A program made the position numbers and the translations under genes. A stretch of DNA of 20,449 nucleotides from DATLOJ01 sp035536315 (GTDB lineage Bacteria > Actinomycetota > CADDZG01 > JAHWKV01). The notes beneath the pieces are model-generated. The model did no database searches, had not been told where the DNA came from, and saw nothing but the letters and a program-made list of their open reading frames with translations. The stretch is from contig DATLOJ010000067.1 of assembly GCA_035536315.1 (NCBI GenBank), forward strand, positions 1 through 20,449, read 5' to 3'. Each line of letters starts with the position of its first letter. Position 1 is the first letter of the stretch. Shown one piece after another: positions 18,850 to 20,449 of the stretch.

Positions 18850-20449
18850 CAGGTGTAGTACGACTGGGGCGGAGGCGGCCGCCACTCACCCGGAATCTCG
18901 ACTAGGTACGGCCCGTTCGACTCAACGGCTTTGCTCACAGCGGCGCCAAGTTCTTCGGGCGTATGCGCAACCGTGGCCGGGACTCCATGTGACTCTGCAA
19001 GCGCCACGAAATCCGGCCCCCGTAAATCCAGGCCGAACGTCGTCGAGTACCGCGCCTTCGAGAAGCTCTTGAGGATCCCCCACGCCCGGTCGTTGAAGAC
19101 CAGAGCCACCACCGGAAGGTTGTACTGGGCGATCGTTGAGAGCTCCCTGTCGTGGTACTGAAGCCCCCCGTCGCCGCTGAACGAGACCACCGGACGACCG
19201 GTTGCAACAGCCACGCCGATGGAAGCGGGCAGGGAAAACCCAAGGCTCGCGTAACCGTATGGATAGTGAAATGTGCCGGGTTGTGTTACCTCGAGAAACG
19301 GAGCAGACCAGTAGGACGCGATCGTCATGTCGTGCACAGTGTGAATCTCGGGCGGTACGGCTGCCCTCACTGCATCAAGCATTTCCATCTCGCGGGGACC
19401 CTCGGACCGGGCACGTTCGAAGGACGCTGCGCGCACCCTCTGCGCGGCAGAAGATCCCCATTCTGGCTTGGAAGCGGGTTCGTCCATCTCCAAGGCCGCA
19501 TCGATCTTCTCTAGACAAGAGCGCGCGTCGGCAGCAATGCCAAGTCTCACGGGGTAGTTGCGGCCCAACTCCTCGCGATCGATGTCGATGTGCACTAGTT
19601 GCGAGGGAAGCTGCATCTTCCAGTTTCCCGTGGCCATGGCGGAGAAGCGGGTGCCCACAGCCAGCAACAGGTCTGCTTCACGCAGGAGCTCCTGACCTTC
19701 CGGCTGACGGACCATCGTTCCGGCGCAGAGGGGATGGTCCTCAGGAACAGTCCCCTTTCCCATGAAAGTCGTGACCACAGGTGCATCGATCTTTTCCGCA
19801 ATCCGAGTGAGAGCTTCGGAGGCGCCGGAAGCGAGAACCCCGCCTCCCGCCCAAATAACCGGCCGTGCTGCAAGCCGGAGAAGCAACGCAGCCTGGTCGA
19901 TCTCATCCTGGCGAACGGACCGCGGCGTTTCCGCGCTGAGATCCACGTCACCCTCGCCGTCCGCATCGAAAACGTCCGCTGCAACCTCCAGGAAGACCGG
20001 CCGTCTCCGGCCCCCGATCGCTTCTCGCAGCACATGAGTAAGACCCTGGATCAGCTCGGACGCGTTTAGCACTCTGACCGAAGCCTTCGTGACCGCAGCG
20101 AATGCCGGGCCAAGGTCCTTCGCCTCGTGCAGGTAGCCCTTGCCCTTTCCGAAGTACTTGCTGGGGATGGCCGAGGAAATGGCGATAACCGGCGAAGAGG
20201 AGACGTAAGCCTCCCCGAGGGCCGACAACGAGTTCAGCGCGCCAGGCCCGGTCGATAGGAAAAGCGCTGCGGGTTTGCGGGAAGCTCTCGCATAGCCGTC
20301 CGCGGCATGGGCTGCGGCTTGCTCGTGCCGGAATCCGAGGTACCTCATGCCCGATGTCTCGAGCGCCTTCCACAACCCGAGAGCGTGAACCCCTGGCAGA
20401 CCGAACACGGTGTCTACTCCGGCGGCCTGAAGGCCCCGGATGATCTGGT
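18849..20449 (-). CDS. Thiamine-diphosphate-dependent enzyme, acetolactate synthase-like (5' end outside window)
   Basis: The frame stays open to the window edge (QIIRGLQAAGVDTVFGLPG), so only the first few codons are missing; the GTG at 20408 is not the start. The three-domain ThDP layout is clear. The N-terminal Pyr domain has FGLPG and the catalytic Glu in FRHEQAAAHAADGYAR. A central domain contains ARPVIWAGGGVLASGASEAL and LLLAVGTRFSAMATG. The C-terminal PP domain has YGYASLGFSLPASIGVAVAT and the cofactor-binding GDGGLQYHDREL...VALVFND motif. This is the acetolactate synthase/oxalyl-CoA decarboxylase/benzoylformate decarboxylase superfamily. The lone context without ilvN/ilvC argues against a housekeeping ilvB, and the reaction cannot be named. 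It is translationally overlapped with a metallophosphoesterase. Confidence 0.88.
   Translation of the reverse strand, partial: QIIRGLQAAGVDTVFGLPGVHALGLWKALETSGMRYLGFRHEQAAAHAADGYARASRKPAALFLSTGPGALNSLSALGEAYVSSSPVIAISSAIPSKYFGKGKGYLHEAKDLGPAFAAVTKASVRVLNASELIQGLTHVLREAIGGRRRPVFLEVAADVFDADGEGDVDLSAETPRSVRQDEIDQAALLLRLAARPVIWAGGGVLASGASEALTRIAEKIDAPVVTTFMGKGTVPEDHPLCAGTMVRQPEGQELLREADLLLAVGTRFSAMATGNWKMQLPSQLVHIDIDREELGRNYPVRLGIAADARSCLEKIDAALEMDEPASKPEWGSSAAQRVRAASFERARSEGPREMEMLDAVRAAVPPEIHTVHDMTIASYWSAPFLEVTQPGTFHYPYGYASLGFSLPASIGVAVATGRPVVSFSGDGGLQYHDRELSTIAQYNLPVVALVFNDRAWGILKSFSKARYSTTFGLDLRGPDFVALAESHGVPATVAHTPEELGAAVSKAVESNGPYLVEIPGEWRPPPPQSYYT

Noticed and set aside
1..20449. CRISPR array, insertion sequence, prophage, integrase or toxin-antitoxin pair
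   Set aside because: No regularly spaced repeats, transposase or integrase motifs, or paired small toxin/antitoxin genes were found on either strand.

Overview
The window looks like a chromosomal segment of a moderately GC-rich, Gram-positive-type Actinomycetota genome. Three things suggest this: the gene order tadA / tRNA-Ser / SRP RNA / dnaX / ybaB / recR / lysC / asd, which from memory is broadly shared with actinobacteria such as Mycobacterium; an LPXTG-type wall-anchored protein; and several genes with a -10-like hexamer 6-9 nt before the start codon and no Shine-Dalgarno, as expected for leaderless mRNAs. The SRP RNA is the long, Alu-domain-containing form best known from Firmicutes. 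This hints at a deep-branching class rather than Streptomyces or Mycobacterium, but that placement is inference.

Layout. 1-1605: C-terminal part of a DUF11-like, LPLTG-anchored surface protein, then a bidirectional terminator and a convergent 50-aa lmo0937-type membrane peptide. 1902-4029: tRNA-Ser(GCT), tRNA-Arg(ACG), an unrecognised 126-aa ORF, a cluster of hairpins, a VOC protein plus small membrane protein on the minus strand, tadA, and tRNA-Ser(CGA). 4011-5061 (minus): secreted CAP-domain protein downstream of tRNA-Ser(GGA). 5126-6173: SRP RNA and a SAM methyltransferase. 6186-7280 (minus): tandem hotdog protein, divergent from dnaX. 7352-12556: dnaX, ybaB, recR, lysC and asd, a replication/repair block running into the first two committed steps after aspartate. 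12566-16411 (minus): PadR regulator, ABC ATPase and two ABC-2 permeases with overlapping start and stop codons, behind a promoter that carries a palindromic candidate operator. 16485-17126 (minus): lipoprotein with a GerMN-like C-terminal region. 17252-17951: tRNA-Pro(CGG) with a nitroreductase start codon sharing its last base. 17956-20449 (minus): thiamine-diphosphate enzyme (5' end outside the window) overlapping a membrane-anchored metallophosphoesterase.

How it fits together. TadA makes inosine-34 in tRNA-Arg(ACG), and that tRNA is encoded about 1.4 kb upstream. DnaX, YbaB and RecR are DNA-metabolism proteins. LysC and Asd act in sequence towards lysine/diaminopimelate, threonine and methionine. 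PadR probably represses its own drug-efflux-type ABC operon. A recurring theme is a small RNA gene placed directly ahead of a same-strand protein gene (tRNA-Arg, tRNA-Ser(GGA), SRP RNA, tRNA-Pro).

I see no CRISPR array, insertion sequence, prophage or clear undescribed multi-gene defence system. The most unusual points are architectural: the tRNA-Pro/nitroreductase junction, the CAP gene ending inside a tRNA gene, the dyad over a divergent promoter, and altered metal or catalytic motifs in DnaX, the metallophosphoesterase and the tandem hotdog protein.
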